Assembly: GCF_038396755.1 (NCBI RefSeq) | Contig: NZ_CP149822.1 | Span: 5,176,001-5,240,000, forward strand | DNA length: 64,000 nucleotides | Direction: 5' to 3' | DNA from: Chitinophaga pollutisoli | GTDB taxonomy: Bacteria > Bacteroidota > Bacteroidia > Chitinophagales > Chitinophagaceae | Shown here: positions 55,143 to 64,000 of the stretch, one piece after another | Position numbering within the stretch: position 1 is the stretch's first letter | How the letters are laid out: every line of letters begins with the position of its first letter | The notes under the pieces: generated by a model | Database searches by the model: none | What the model was told of the DNA's origin: nothing | What the model saw: only the letters and a program-made list of their open reading frames with translations | Made by a program: the position numbers and the translations under genes

Positions 55143-55595
55143 TTACTTTACGGAAACGCTATCAATCCAACTAATCAGTGTGCTCTTTTGATGTTCGCTC
55201 AATTTTGCATCAGCATGCATTAACGTATATGATTTCAGCGGCATTTTATCTTCCTCCACCTGCTCTTTCATTCTTTTCAGCTTATTGCGCCGCCTTTTAA
55301 CTGAGTATGTGCCAAACTCGTTGAAGTTCAATTCTTCTTTTCCATGTTTGATATGTCCGGCCATGAACCACCCTACGGGCTGAATTTTAACATACCAGGG
55401 ATAACGGGTGTTGTTACTATGGCAATCATAGCAGGAATTTTTCAGAATAGTACGAACCTCGTCTGGCATGGAGTATAACATCGTTACATCTTCCGAAGAG
55501 ATTACGTCGCCAGATTGGTTCCGCGCAGGCGGGAAAAACTGGATTACGATAAACCCAAACAAAAGCATCAGCAGTAAGTATCGCAAATATTTCAT
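55143..55595 (-). CDS. haem-binding domain protein
   Basis: A 150-residue protein with an N-terminal membrane anchor (YLLLMLLFGFIVIQFFPPAR) and the haem motif CYDCHSNNTRYPWY (CxxCH), of the Haem_bd family. Probably periplasmic electron transfer. End of the minus-strand copper cluster. Confidence 0.88.
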   Translation of the reverse strand: MKYLRYLLLMLLFGFIVIQFFPPARNQSGDVISSEDVTMLYSMPDEVRTILKNSCYDCHSNNTRYPWYVKIQPVGWFMAGHIKHGKEELNFNEFGTYSVKRRRNKLKRMKEQVEEDKMPLKSYTLMHADAKLSEHQKSTLISWIDSVSVK

Positions 55596-55683
55596 GTGTA
55601 CTCCGGTTGCGAAGCCAAATCTCCCGCGAACATGCGTTTTACCGATTCGCGGGAGTTTGACAATCGTATCGTGATGATCTGAA

Positions 55684-56316
55684 TTACTTTATTACTTCCT
55701 TGATAGTACCGCAGGTAAGCATCTTGTCTCCGAAGTACGGGTTTTTAATCTCTTTTGATTCGCTGAGCCACATCGCACCCTTGTTGTTATCGTACATGGG
55801 ACAGAAGTCATGGTAAAGCGCCTGTCCGCCGCCGAATCCCTTGGCCAGCGCGTAAACATCTTCGCTCATTTGTACGAAATGTTCACGCTGGTGCTCGATA
55901 TTACCGCCGTTCTTGCTGATATGATCGGCATGCTCCTTCAAATCTTCTTCATTTTCAGTGTAAAGCTTTTGCTGATCAGGCGTCATAGCCGATTTGTCGA
56001 CTTTGGCAAGCGCCTCATCCATGGCTTTTGCGCCAGCAGCTGCTTCAGATGCATTATCCGCGGCAAGCCCGTTTTTAACATGAATATAATGATCAAAAAC
56101 AGGTTTCAGCGAAGCGGCCACTTTCCCGTCTACATCGGCGAACTGAGGCTTAATTTCTGCTATGCTTTCATCTGATGGCGCTTCATGTTTCATAGCCTCC
56201 CCTGCAGTAGCTGCGGAGTCGTGGTTGTGTCCGTCATCAGACTTTGTGCCGCTGTTGTTACAGGCTGCGAAGATGACCATAGATAACGCCAGGGCGGCAA
56301 TGATGTTCTTTTTCAT
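55684..56316 (-). CDS. DUF3347 lipoprotein (copper-linked), copy 1
   Basis: A 210-residue lipoprotein (lipobox FAACNN) with a His-rich stretch DDGHNHDSAA and the DUF3347 domain: helices and the C-terminal FCPMYDNNKGAMWLSESKEI plus NPYFGDKMLTCG. The conserved Cys, Met and His residues may bind copper. A second copy lies at 59115. Confidence 0.88.
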   Translation of the reverse strand: MKKNIIAALALSMVIFAACNNSGTKSDDGHNHDSAATAGEAMKHEAPSDESIAEIKPQFADVDGKVAASLKPVFDHYIHVKNGLAADNASEAAAGAKAMDEALAKVDKSAMTPDQQKLYTENEEDLKEHADHISKNGGNIEHQREHFVQMSEDVYALAKGFGGGQALYHDFCPMYDNNKGAMWLSESKEIKNPYFGDKMLTCGTIKEVIK

Positions 56317-56365
56317 TTTTGTTGATTTTGTAGTTTAAGGAAACAATGTTAATGGTTGGCTTGTG

Positions 56366-58501
56366 TTATTTTACTTTTAATAATTTTGCATTGATTGCCA
56401 CGATGATCGTGCTCAGGCTCATCAGAACGGCGCCCATAGCCGGGCTCAGCATAAAATTGGGATAAAGGACGCCCGCGGCAAGTGGAATAGCAATGACGTT
56501 GTACCCAACTGCCCAGGCGAGGTTTTGAATCATCTTCCGGTAGGTTGCCTTACCGAATGAAATCATCTGAACTACGTCTTTAGGGTCGCTGTTCACCAGG
56601 ATGATGTCTGCGGTTTCCGCCGCAACATCCGTTCCAGATCCCACTGCAATGCCCACATCGGCCATCGCCAGAGCCGGGGCATCGTTCACCCCGTCGCCCG
56701 TCATCGCTACAACTTCACCTTTATCCTGAAATTCTTTGACCTTCTGCTGTTTCTCATGCGGCAGCACGTTCGCCAGATATCCATCCATATTGAGCTTCCG
56801 GGCAACAGCAGCGGCCACTTTCTCATTATCCCCCGTCAGCAGGAAGGATTTTATTCCCATAGCTCGCAGGTCGGCAATGGCTTCAGCGGCGGTTTCGCGG
56901 ATTGCATCGGCAAAGGTGATAATCCCGGCGGGTACATCGCCAATAAGGACGAAGTTCACCGTATCCGTGGATTGATCCACATCTTCGGGGATGTCCGGCA
57001 AGACGATGTTCTGCTGTTTGAAGTAATTGGGGCCTGCCGCTACGACGGATTTGCCATTGACGTTACCGGTTACCCCGATCCCCTGCATATACCGGAAATC
57101 GGTGGAGCTCCAAAGCGCGAGGTTCTTCTCCTTCAGCTTCTTCATTACGCCATGGGCGATGTGGTGTTCGGAATTCTGCTGGATCGCGGCGGCGTACTGC
57201 AATATCTCGTCTTCCGAGTATTGCGGACTCAATGGGATAATCCGCTGTACTTCATGGGAACCTTTGGTAAGGGTGCCGGTTTTGTCGAAAATAATGGTGG
57301 TCAGCTTTCTGGCGTTTTCGAAAGCGGTACGGTTTCGGATGAGTAGCCCGTGTACGGCAGACAGCGTGGTAGAAATTGCCACGACTAGCGGAATTGCCAC
57401 ACCCAGTGCATGGGGGCAGGATGTTACCATTACGGTTACCATTCTTTCGAGGGCGAAGGAAAGCTCATGGCCCGCCGTCAGCCAGACGATGAAGGTTACG
57501 ACCCCGACGCTGATGGAAATGATCGTCAGCCATTTCGCCACCTTGTTGGCGAGGTTTTGGGTATTGGATTTGGCGCCCTGAGCGGACTGCACCATGTTTA
57601 TCACCTTGTTGAGGTAACTATCCTTTCCCGCGCCGGTGACCTGAACTTTCAGGGCGCCGTCCCCATTTACCGCGCCCCCGATTACTTTTGCGTCTTTACC
57701 TTTATTGACGGGAACGCTTTCGCCGGTAAGCATACTTTCGTTGACGTCTGAGCTTCCTTCCAGGATAATACCGTCTGCCGGGACCTTCTCGCCCGGTTTA
57801 ATGAGTATAACGTCCTTGTTTTGCAGATCTTGGAGCGAAATGTCGGTAACCTGGCCGTTCCGTTCTACGTGCACCACGGCCGGAAGCAACGCAACCAAAG
57901 ATTCCAGCGCGCGGGAAGCTGCCATTTGGGATTTCATTTCCAGCCAATGCCCTAACAGCATGATATCGATCAGGGTGGCCAGTTCCCAGAAGAAATCCAT
58001 CCCCCGCAGGCCGAGCACAACCGCCACGCTATACAGGTAGGCTGTAGTAATGGCAACTGCCACCAGCGTCATCATGCCCGGATTCTTCCACTTCAATTCC
58101 CTTATCATTCCGACTAGGAAGGGCCATCCGCCATAGAAGAAGATAAAGCTGCTCAGGGCGAGCAGCACATACTTGTCACCGGCGAACGTAAAAGTAAAGC
58201 CAAGCCATTCCTGGATCATATGCGACAGCAGCAGTACCGGTATCGTGACCGCAAGGCAAATCCAGAACCGTTGGAGGAAGCCCTCCGTGTGGTGCCCAGC
58301 GTGCTCGTCGTGCCCGGAGGTACTGTCGTGCTGTTTATGGTGGGCGGACTTTTCATTGGTCATCGCTGCGTGGTCGTGACCTGCATGACCGTGCCCTGCA
58401 TGCGCGGAACTTTTGCCGTCCGGAGCCGGATCTGGGCGGTGGCTGCTATGCTGGTGGTCATGGTGTTCATGATGCCCCTGGTGGCTGTGCTCGTCTTGCA
58501 T
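56366..58501 (-). CDS. copB: copper/silver P1B-type ATPase, CopB class
   Basis: A 711-residue heavy-metal exporter. The first ~75 residues are extremely His-rich (metal-binding tail in place of a CxxC domain). The transmembrane metal motif is CPH (Cys362-Pro-His364), diagnostic of CopB. TGES (259-262), the phosphorylation site DKTGT (Asp406), and GDGVNDAPAL complete the pump. It exports Cu or Ag from the cytoplasm. Confidence 0.95.
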   Translation of the reverse strand: MQDEHSHQGHHEHHDHQHSSHRPDPAPDGKSSAHAGHGHAGHDHAAMTNEKSAHHKQHDSTSGHDEHAGHHTEGFLQRFWICLAVTIPVLLLSHMIQEWLGFTFTFAGDKYVLLALSSFIFFYGGWPFLVGMIRELKWKNPGMMTLVAVAITTAYLYSVAVVLGLRGMDFFWELATLIDIMLLGHWLEMKSQMAASRALESLVALLPAVVHVERNGQVTDISLQDLQNKDVILIKPGEKVPADGIILEGSSDVNESMLTGESVPVNKGKDAKVIGGAVNGDGALKVQVTGAGKDSYLNKVINMVQSAQGAKSNTQNLANKVAKWLTIISISVGVVTFIVWLTAGHELSFALERMVTVMVTSCPHALGVAIPLVVAISTTLSAVHGLLIRNRTAFENARKLTTIIFDKTGTLTKGSHEVQRIIPLSPQYSEDEILQYAAAIQQNSEHHIAHGVMKKLKEKNLALWSSTDFRYMQGIGVTGNVNGKSVVAAGPNYFKQQNIVLPDIPEDVDQSTDTVNFVLIGDVPAGIITFADAIRETAAEAIADLRAMGIKSFLLTGDNEKVAAAVARKLNMDGYLANVLPHEKQQKVKEFQDKGEVVAMTGDGVNDAPALAMADVGIAVGSGTDVAAETADIILVNSDPKDVVQMISFGKATYRKMIQNLAWAVGYNVIAIPLAAGVLYPNFMLSPAMGAVLMSLSTIIVAINAKLLKVK

Positions 58502-58504
58502 GCT

Positions 58505-59080
58505 CTATTTTTTGAAGGTTACGGGAAATTCGATACGGATTTTTTCCCAGGCCATGGCGATTTTACCGGAATTTCCGGCGCCAGGCTCGATATAGTACTG
58601 AAGCCTTTCCGTTAAGTTGTGGCGTTTCGGTTTCACGGCAACCCTCACGATATCTTCCTTTTCATCATATTCCGATGCCAGGTGCTGCTGCCAGCGGGAA
58701 TTAATGATAACCGTCCATTCATTTTTGCCGGGGATGGTGAAAAGCGCGTATTTCCCTGCCGGAACGAGCTTTTTATCGATAATCAGTGCTTTTTTGAACT
58801 CGATTGTGGTCGCATCATGCGCACCGGTAACCCAAACCTCGCCGAATGGCACGAGCCCGCCCCAGATGATCCGTCCGCGTACACCGGGGGAATGGTATGT
58901 GATATGAATGGAGTCAGAACCGATCAGCCCTGCGGCCGCCGATTTGATACTGCGCTTGCTGGTGTCTTTCACCAAGTTTGGATTATAACATACTTCTCCG
59001 GATTGGGCTTTCAGGTTTGAGCCGGCGCAAAGCAGCAAGGCCATCAGGCAAATGCTGAAAAATGAATTGATCTTGGACAT
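58505..59080 (-). CDS. DUF2911 exported protein
   Basis: A 191-residue protein with a signal peptide (ICLMALLLCAGSNLKAQ) and the DUF2911 pattern: SPGVRGRIIWGGLVPFGEVW, VPAGKYALFTIPG and WTVIINSRWQQH. Function unknown, common in Bacteroidota. Stops three bases before copB, so it is in the same operon. Confidence 0.9.
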   Translation of the reverse strand: MSKINSFFSICLMALLLCAGSNLKAQSGEVCYNPNLVKDTSKRSIKSAAAGLIGSDSIHITYHSPGVRGRIIWGGLVPFGEVWVTGAHDATTIEFKKALIIDKKLVPAGKYALFTIPGKNEWTVIINSRWQQHLASEYDEKEDIVRVAVKPKRHNLTERLQYYIEPGAGNSGKIAMAWEKIRIEFPVTFKK

Positions 59081-59114
59081 GCGAAAATTTTATAGCTGTT
59101 TGTATGCTCCGGTT

Positions 59115-59684
59115 TTATTGAATTGTTTCTTTTACCTCGCCGCACGTCATCATTTTATCACCGAAATAAGGGTTCTGTATAGCCTTGTTGTTGCTGATCC
59201 AGTATCCTCCCTTATCATTCAGCGCCATCGGGCAAAAGTCTACATACAGCTCACCATTATTTACCCCAACTTTTTTCACGAGGGAAATGAATTCGTTGCT
59301 GAGTGTAGAATAGGCCGCTCTTTGTTCCTCGATATCTGAAGACGCGGTAATTTTCGCGGCGGAAGCCTTGATAGCTTCTCCTCCGGCAACAGCCGCAGCG
59401 CCAGTTTCGATAGCATTGCCAGCAAGACGGGCTTCTTTTGCGTCACCTTTGATCAATGCCTGCGTCAGATGAACATAATGCTGATAAACGGCGTTCAGTT
59501 TGTCGTCTTTCAGTTGTATGCTGGCGGCAGCAGGTTCGCTTTGCATCGCCGCATGATCGTGTGTCGCAGCCGAGGCAGTGGAATCCGCGGCGGTCTGCCC
59601 TTTCTTCTCTTCGGCATTTCCGCATGCGGCCAGTAGAACGATAGCCAACACGGGAGCGGCAACGGTTTTCAAAAAGTGTTTCAT
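59115..59684 (-). CDS. DUF3347 lipoprotein (copper-linked), copy 2
   Basis: A 189-residue lipoprotein (lipobox LLAACGN), with NAVYQHYVHLTQALIKGDA and the C-terminal DFCPMALNDKGGYWISNNKA and NPYFGDKMMTCGEV, paralogous to the protein at 55684. Confidence 0.88.
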   Translation of the reverse strand: MKHFLKTVAAPVLAIVLLAACGNAEEKKGQTAADSTASAATHDHAAMQSEPAAASIQLKDDKLNAVYQHYVHLTQALIKGDAKEARLAGNAIETGAAAVAGGEAIKASAAKITASSDIEEQRAAYSTLSNEFISLVKKVGVNNGELYVDFCPMALNDKGGYWISNNKAIQNPYFGDKMMTCGEVKETIQ

Positions 59685-59715
59685 GTGATTTTCAGTTTAT
59701 TTTTTAGATTGTTTT

Positions 59716-60933
59716 TTACATTCCAGCCATGCCAGCCATAGGATCGGATCCTTTTTTCAGAATATATTCCGAGTAGAGCAGATACGCACCGGTTATCACA
59801 ACAACGTCGCCCTCTTTCAGGCCTTCGGTAATTTCCACCAGGTTGAAATCCTCCATGCCGGTTTTTACCATCCGCGGGACGAATTTCCCCTTCTCTTTTT
59901 CGATCCAAACGTGCGCGCCTTTACCGTCGCGGATCACCGCATCAATCGGCAGGCTCAGCACATCTCCCTTGCTTTTAAGCGGTAGCTGAATATTCGCCTG
60001 CATGCCAGGCTGCCATCTGTTCCCGGGATTGGGAATGCTTCCGCGCACCTGCAGCAACTGGCTGCCGCTTTGCAGGGAGGGATTGATGAACTGGATCGTC
60101 ATGTTTTGCGGTTCGTTCTCCCAGCCGGCAACAACAACCTTGACAGTTTGCCCTATGCGGACAAAGGACGCTTCCGCAGGATAGACGTCGGCTTCGACCC
60201 AAAGCTGGTCGAACGCCTCCAGTCGCATGACCGATCCTCCTTCCGACACATATTGCCCTTCCGTTGCGGTAAGCTCCGAAACGATACCGCCGTAGGGCGC
60301 CGGATATGTCACGAACGCGCTGACTTTCCCTGACTGTACCAACTGGTTGATCTGCGCGTCGCTTTGATCGTACAGGGCCAGCTTCTGGCGAGCCGCCTTT
60401 TCGATCTGCTGAAATTGAGCGTCTTCCGGGAATTGCTTCGCCTGCGCCACAGTCAAAAGGTACTCCTGCTGGAGCGTTGCCAGTTGTTCAGAGTATATTT
60501 TATAAAGCGGTTGTCCTTTATTTACCCTTACGCCCGTTTCCTTTATATACATTACTTCAATCCGGCCCGGAACCCTGCTGGAGATAATAGTGGTCTTTTC
60601 GGGATCGGTTGCAAGCCTGCCGTTTAGCTGGCGAAAATTCGCCAACGCGCCCGTTCCTACGGCCATCGTGGTAATATTCGCCAGTTTTATCTGGCTTTCT
60701 CCCAGCGTAAGCGAAGCGTCCTTATTGGATTTGTCGAACGGAACGAGATCCATCCCGCAGATGGGGCATGTACCGGGTTTGTCCTGCACGATTTGCGGGT
60801 GCATCGGGCAGGTATATGTTTGTTTGTTTTCCCCGGAAGCTTCTTTTTTCCCTGCATCTGAACACGCTGCCAGAAACACTGCCGGCGCAATTGAAGCTAA
60901 CGCAACTGCTTTTAAAAAACTTTTCCTTTCCAT
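59716..60933 (-). CDS. RND efflux periplasmic adaptor (CusB-like), copy 2
   Basis: A 405-residue adaptor lipoprotein. The N-terminal heavy-metal-binding domain ([25 protein letters not shown]) is followed by the lipoyl/coiled-coil/beta-barrel adaptor domains (VSSRVPGRIEVMYIKETGVR class; here ISSRVPGRIEV). It has a His/Met-poor C-terminus ending DPMAGMAGM. It passes Cu/Ag to the RND pump. Confidence 0.9.
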   Translation of the reverse strand: MERKSFLKAVALASIAPAVFLAACSDAGKKEASGENKQTYTCPMHPQIVQDKPGTCPICGMDLVPFDKSNKDASLTLGESQIKLANITTMAVGTGALANFRQLNGRLATDPEKTTIISSRVPGRIEVMYIKETGVRVNKGQPLYKIYSEQLATLQQEYLLTVAQAKQFPEDAQFQQIEKAARQKLALYDQSDAQINQLVQSGKVSAFVTYPAPYGGIVSELTATEGQYVSEGGSVMRLEAFDQLWVEADVYPAEASFVRIGQTVKVVVAGWENEPQNMTIQFINPSLQSGSQLLQVRGSIPNPGNRWQPGMQANIQLPLKSKGDVLSLPIDAVIRDGKGAHVWIEKEKGKFVPRMVKTGMEDFNLVEITEGLKEGDVVVITGAYLLYSEYILKKGSDPMAGMAGM

Positions 60934-60950
60934 ATCTTCAATTGTTGCAA

Positions 60951-62263
60951 TTAGTTATTTGTTTTGATAAAGCTTTCGCTATCAATTAAATAGTAGGCAT
61001 TTGACGCTACTTTCCATGTACTGATGTCCGTGTCTACCTGTATCATGTCGTTCGTCTCTATCCCTGTCGTCACAGTCATTGGAAGGTAGGAATCCTTCTC
61101 CTTTCTGAACACCACGGACTTGTTGCCCAGCTTCAGTACCGCGCGCTTGGGGAGCCACCAGCCACCGGAGTATATAACCGGTACGTTCGCACTGAGAAGC
61201 TGGCCTACATGGAACTGCTGATCGTTCAGGTAAACCCTGGCGATGGTAAAGTTCATCCCGTTCCGGAAAACCGGTTCGATAAGGCCGACGCTGCCGGATA
61301 ACATATGATTTTCGTCGCTCGTGGGATAGAAAAGCAACTTTTGCCCTTGGCGGATGCGTGCCGCCAGTTGCGGAGGGAATGCAAATTCCGCTACCAGGGC
61401 CCTGTTCTGATAAATAGTGAAGAGAGACTGGCCGGCGCTCACATATTGACCTTCGCGGAGCATAACGGGCGTGGCGGCCGGTGCTGCCGGCGCAGGAGCT
61501 GCCGCAGCCGGCGCTGCACCGCTCATCCCGCTCATTCCGTCGCCGGAAGCCCCCCGGAAGGTGCCGGCATTGTTGCCGCCGCCGATGGCGCGGTTGCCGT
61601 AGCCGATTTCTCCAGAATGTATCCATCACTGTTGCTATATACAGGCACCCGGTAAAGTATATTACCGGTTTTCAGCACTTGTTCGATCTGCGCGCTCTGC
61701 ATACCCAGCAATTGCAGCCGCTGCTTGGCTGCTGATAGCATTTCACCGCCATTTCTTGCTACGAGCAGCAGCTCACGCTGGGCGGCCGCGAGGTCTGGAG
61801 AGTAAACTTCCATAATTAATTGCCCTTTACGGATGGGCTGGAAGTTATACCTGATGTAAAGGCGTTCGATACGACCGCCGACCCGGCTGGAAATGCTCGT
61901 TTGGTTACGGGTATCGTAGGTGATGATACCGTACACGTCCGATGCATAAATGCGTGTCCCGGATTCCGCGCTTATCGCCGGAATGGTGGCAACGACCTGG
62001 GCGTTTACCGGTTTTGTCAACGCGTTGATACTGCTGTCTAGGGCCGGTTCGCTGTGGGCGTCTTTCGGTACGAGATCCATACCGCAGATAGGACATTTAC
62101 CCGGTTTATCCTGGACGATCTGCGGATGCATGGGGCAGGTGTAAGTTTGACCCGCTTTATGCCCGGCATGTTCGGTTTTCGCACCGTTGCCCTTGCAGGC
62201 AGCCAATCCCAGTATGGCGAAGGACAAGCCTATTAATATTTTAACGATATAATTGTTTCTCAT
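60951..62263 (-). CDS. RND efflux periplasmic adaptor (CusB-like), copy 1 (frameshifted)
   Basis: The first frame (62263 down to 61532) gives a lipoprotein signal (LGLAACKG), heavy-metal domain [15 protein letters not shown] and the adaptor half up to [18 protein letters not shown]. The second half ([20 protein letters not shown] ... to SESFIKTNN) lies in another frame. One extra C (plus strand) in the run 61550-61555 restores ~437 residues. The join falls in a Pro/Ala-rich linker. It overlaps the cusC-like gene by 23 bases. Confidence 0.85.
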
Positions 62264-63493
62264 AATCCACGATCATTTCATAAAGTTTTAACTTTTCGTC
62301 GAGCACGTTGGCCTGCATCATGGTGAGCGCCTCCCAGGAGTCGATCACGTTGGATAACGCCAGTTTGTTCTCCTGGTAATTCAGGAAGTTGGCTTCCAGG
62401 GTTTGGCGGAGCGCGGGAACGATCTTGTCTTCCATTGCTTCGATCCGCTTTTGCATGGAAAGGATCTCATAGTGCATACCGTACAGCATGCCCTGTGTTT
62501 CCTGCAGCATGGCGGCTCTTTCTTTTTCCATCGCCTGTACTTCATATTTCATTCCCTTGACCCCGGATTTATACATTTTCGAGGACCATGGAGCGATTGG
62601 GATGCTTGCCATTACCATGGCGCTGTAAGCATTCGGCATCATTCCGTCCAGCGGGTACATGTGGTCGAAGCGCACCCTGAAATCCGGTTTCTTTTCCTTC
62701 TTCATGCTTTCGATGTTCAGTTGCATCGTTCGGATGCTTTCATCCATTTTCAGGATGTCTTTCCGGGCACTTGCCAAGGAAGCGGTATCGTATGAAGGTG
62801 CGATCTCGAAACGAGGGGTATAAGTGGTGTCGATCTCGAACTGCTCATTGCCGGGGAATTCATCAGGCTGTTCAGCCAGGAGCGCGCTTTGGCGATATTT
62901 CCATCCTGCATCCTTATCATATTGACATTTTCCTCAATTTTCGCGTTCGCTTTGTACACGCCGCTGAGCTGAGACTGATTGTAGGGATATCTGACCTGTT
63001 CGATTTTTTTCATCGTTTCCATGATCTTCCCGTTCTCCTGCAGGATATGGATGCGTTGTTTCGCAACGATCCAGCTGAAGTAAAGGCGCTTGGCCTGCGA
63101 CTTCAGCTCATTCAGGGTAACGCCCCGGGTGGCGTTCTCAACGTTTGCCTGGGAAGCGATGTATTTCTTCTTCGCGTTGAGTTTCGCCGGGTTTGGGATA
63201 TCCTGCTCCAGCTGCAGCATAAGGCTTCCCTTATCCCTGTCGTCCATAATCATTTGGCCAGGATACGGGGTCATGAACGTGCCCACGCCGACCATTGGGG
63301 CCATCCAGGCTGTTGCCGCTTCGGCGCTGTATTTGTAGCTTTCCGCCTTCAGCCCGTAAGACTGAAGCAGAACATTATTCCTGTCTACGCGGAGCAAAAC
63401 GCTATCCAGGGGCAAAACCGGTACTTGTTGCGCGGCGAGCCCCATTGGTGCGAAAAGCCCAATCAGGAAGATATATTTAATGATGTACTTCAT
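62241..63493 (-). CDS. TolC-family outer-membrane channel (CusC-like; frameshifted)
   Basis: The first frame (63493 down to ~62866) begins with a signal peptide ([14 protein letters not shown]) and the outer-membrane factor repeat 1 ([20 protein letters not shown]). The second repeat lies in another frame ([20 protein letters not shown] ... to DYEKQLYR). One extra G (plus strand) in the run 62863-62866 joins them ([20 protein letters not shown]) into ~416 residues. It forms the outer-membrane exit of the Cus pump. Confidence 0.87.
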
Positions 63494-64000
63494 GAATCTC
63501 CAATTTTCCGTACTTACGTAATTCGTATTCTTTCGTTAACAAGAAGATCAGCGGCGTTACCAGCAGGATATGCGTGGAAGAGGTCAGTACCCCGCCAATC
63601 ATCGGCAGCACAATAGGTTTCATCACATCAGTGCCCACCCCGGATGCCCAAAGAACAGGCACGAGGCCGAACAAGGATACGCAGACTGTCATCAACTTCG
63701 GGCGGAGGCGTTTCGCAGCACCATGGATCACGGCAAGGCGCAGGTCTTCCCGGGTAATTGTCGCGGAAGAATTGCCTTTTTCCTTTACGAGCTGCTGCAT
63801 CGCATCGTTGAGGTAGATTACCATCACGATCCCAGTTTCCACAGCGATACCGAACAGCGCGATGAAGCCCACCGCTACGGCAACCGAAAGGTTCACGCCC
63901 CAGAAATAGATCATGTACGCACCACCGATCAAGGCGAAGGGTACGGTGATAAGGCTCAGGAACGCCTCGCGGATGGAGTGGAAGGCAAAATACAGGGAGA
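63477..64000 (-). CDS. CusA/CzcA-type RND pump, C-terminal end
   Basis: The frame runs off the right edge. The visible ~174 residues cover the last transmembrane helices of a heavy-metal RND transporter: SLYFAFHSIREAFLSLITVP, FIALFGIAVETGIVMVIYLN and RLRPKLMTVCVSLFGLVPVL. It overlaps the cusC-like gene by 17 bases. Metal (Cu/Ag) is inferred from the neighbours. Confidence 0.9.
   Translation of the reverse strand, partial: SLYFAFHSIREAFLSLITVPFALIGGAYMIYFWGVNLSVAVAVGFIALFGIAVETGIVMVIYLNDAMQQLVKEKGNSSATITREDLRLAVIHGAAKRLRPKLMTVCVSLFGLVPVLWASGVGTDVMKPIVLPMIGGVLTSSTHILLVTPLIFLLTKEYELRKYGKLEIHEVHH

Overview
The window looks like a chromosome segment of a Bacteroidota bacterium, most likely a Chitinophagaceae (Chitinophaga-like). 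The grounds are the gene families present (GSCFA protein, DUF2911, DUF3347, patatin fused to a surface-antigen barrel, Bacteroidetes-type tra genes, RteC) and the promoter elements TTTG and TAnnTTTG. No rRNA or species marker is present, so the genus is inference.

Region 1 (1-24.8 kb) is ordinary chromosome. It holds a drug-exporter operon (TolC, membrane fusion protein, two ABC ATPases, two ABC-2 permeases), a MocR regulator, DNA-alkylation repair (DinB-fold protein, Ogt), a PLP decarboxylase, an EamA exporter, a GNAT-DinB fusion, RlmB, an HMG-CoA-lyase-like enzyme, an MFS symporter, a patatin/outer-membrane protein, MiaE, BioF, a penicillin acylase and tRNA-Lys(TTT).

Region 2 (24.8 to at least 55 kb) is an integrative and conjugative element inserted beside tRNA-Lys. 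It carries a tyrosine integrase with arm-site-like repeats, an Xre-type regulator, accessory DNA-binding proteins, MobC-like protein, relaxase, coupling protein, an Fnr-like regulator, RteC, the traE-F-G-I-J-K-L-M-N transfer operon, a DUF3560 protein, a ParB-like protein and a JAB/RadC-like protein. Cargo includes a stand-alone caspase-like protease and a secreted lipoprotein with a small partner.

The standout is at 26.9-29.5 kb. An ECF-type sigma factor gene overlaps the gene of a short Cas12f/TnpB-like protein that lacks the RuvC-I aspartate and ends before the zinc finger and RuvC-III. About 700 bp of non-coding DNA with hairpins and repeated motifs follows. Three operator-like palindromes two helical turns apart sit in front, opposite the Xre repressor. 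This architecture fits a nuclease-dead Cas12f plus sigma factor module for RNA-guided transcription initiation, here carried on a conjugative element.

Region 3 (55.1-64 kb, minus strand) is a copper/silver resistance cluster: CusA-type RND pump (cut by the window edge), CusC-like channel, two CusB-like adaptors, two DUF3347 lipoproteins, DUF2911 protein, CopB P-type ATPase and a haem-binding-domain protein. It is probably element cargo; the right attachment site was not found in the window.

Quality caveat: eight genes are broken by a single missing base, each at a mononucleotide run. That pattern looks like systematic homopolymer under-calling, so these genes should be read as probably intact.
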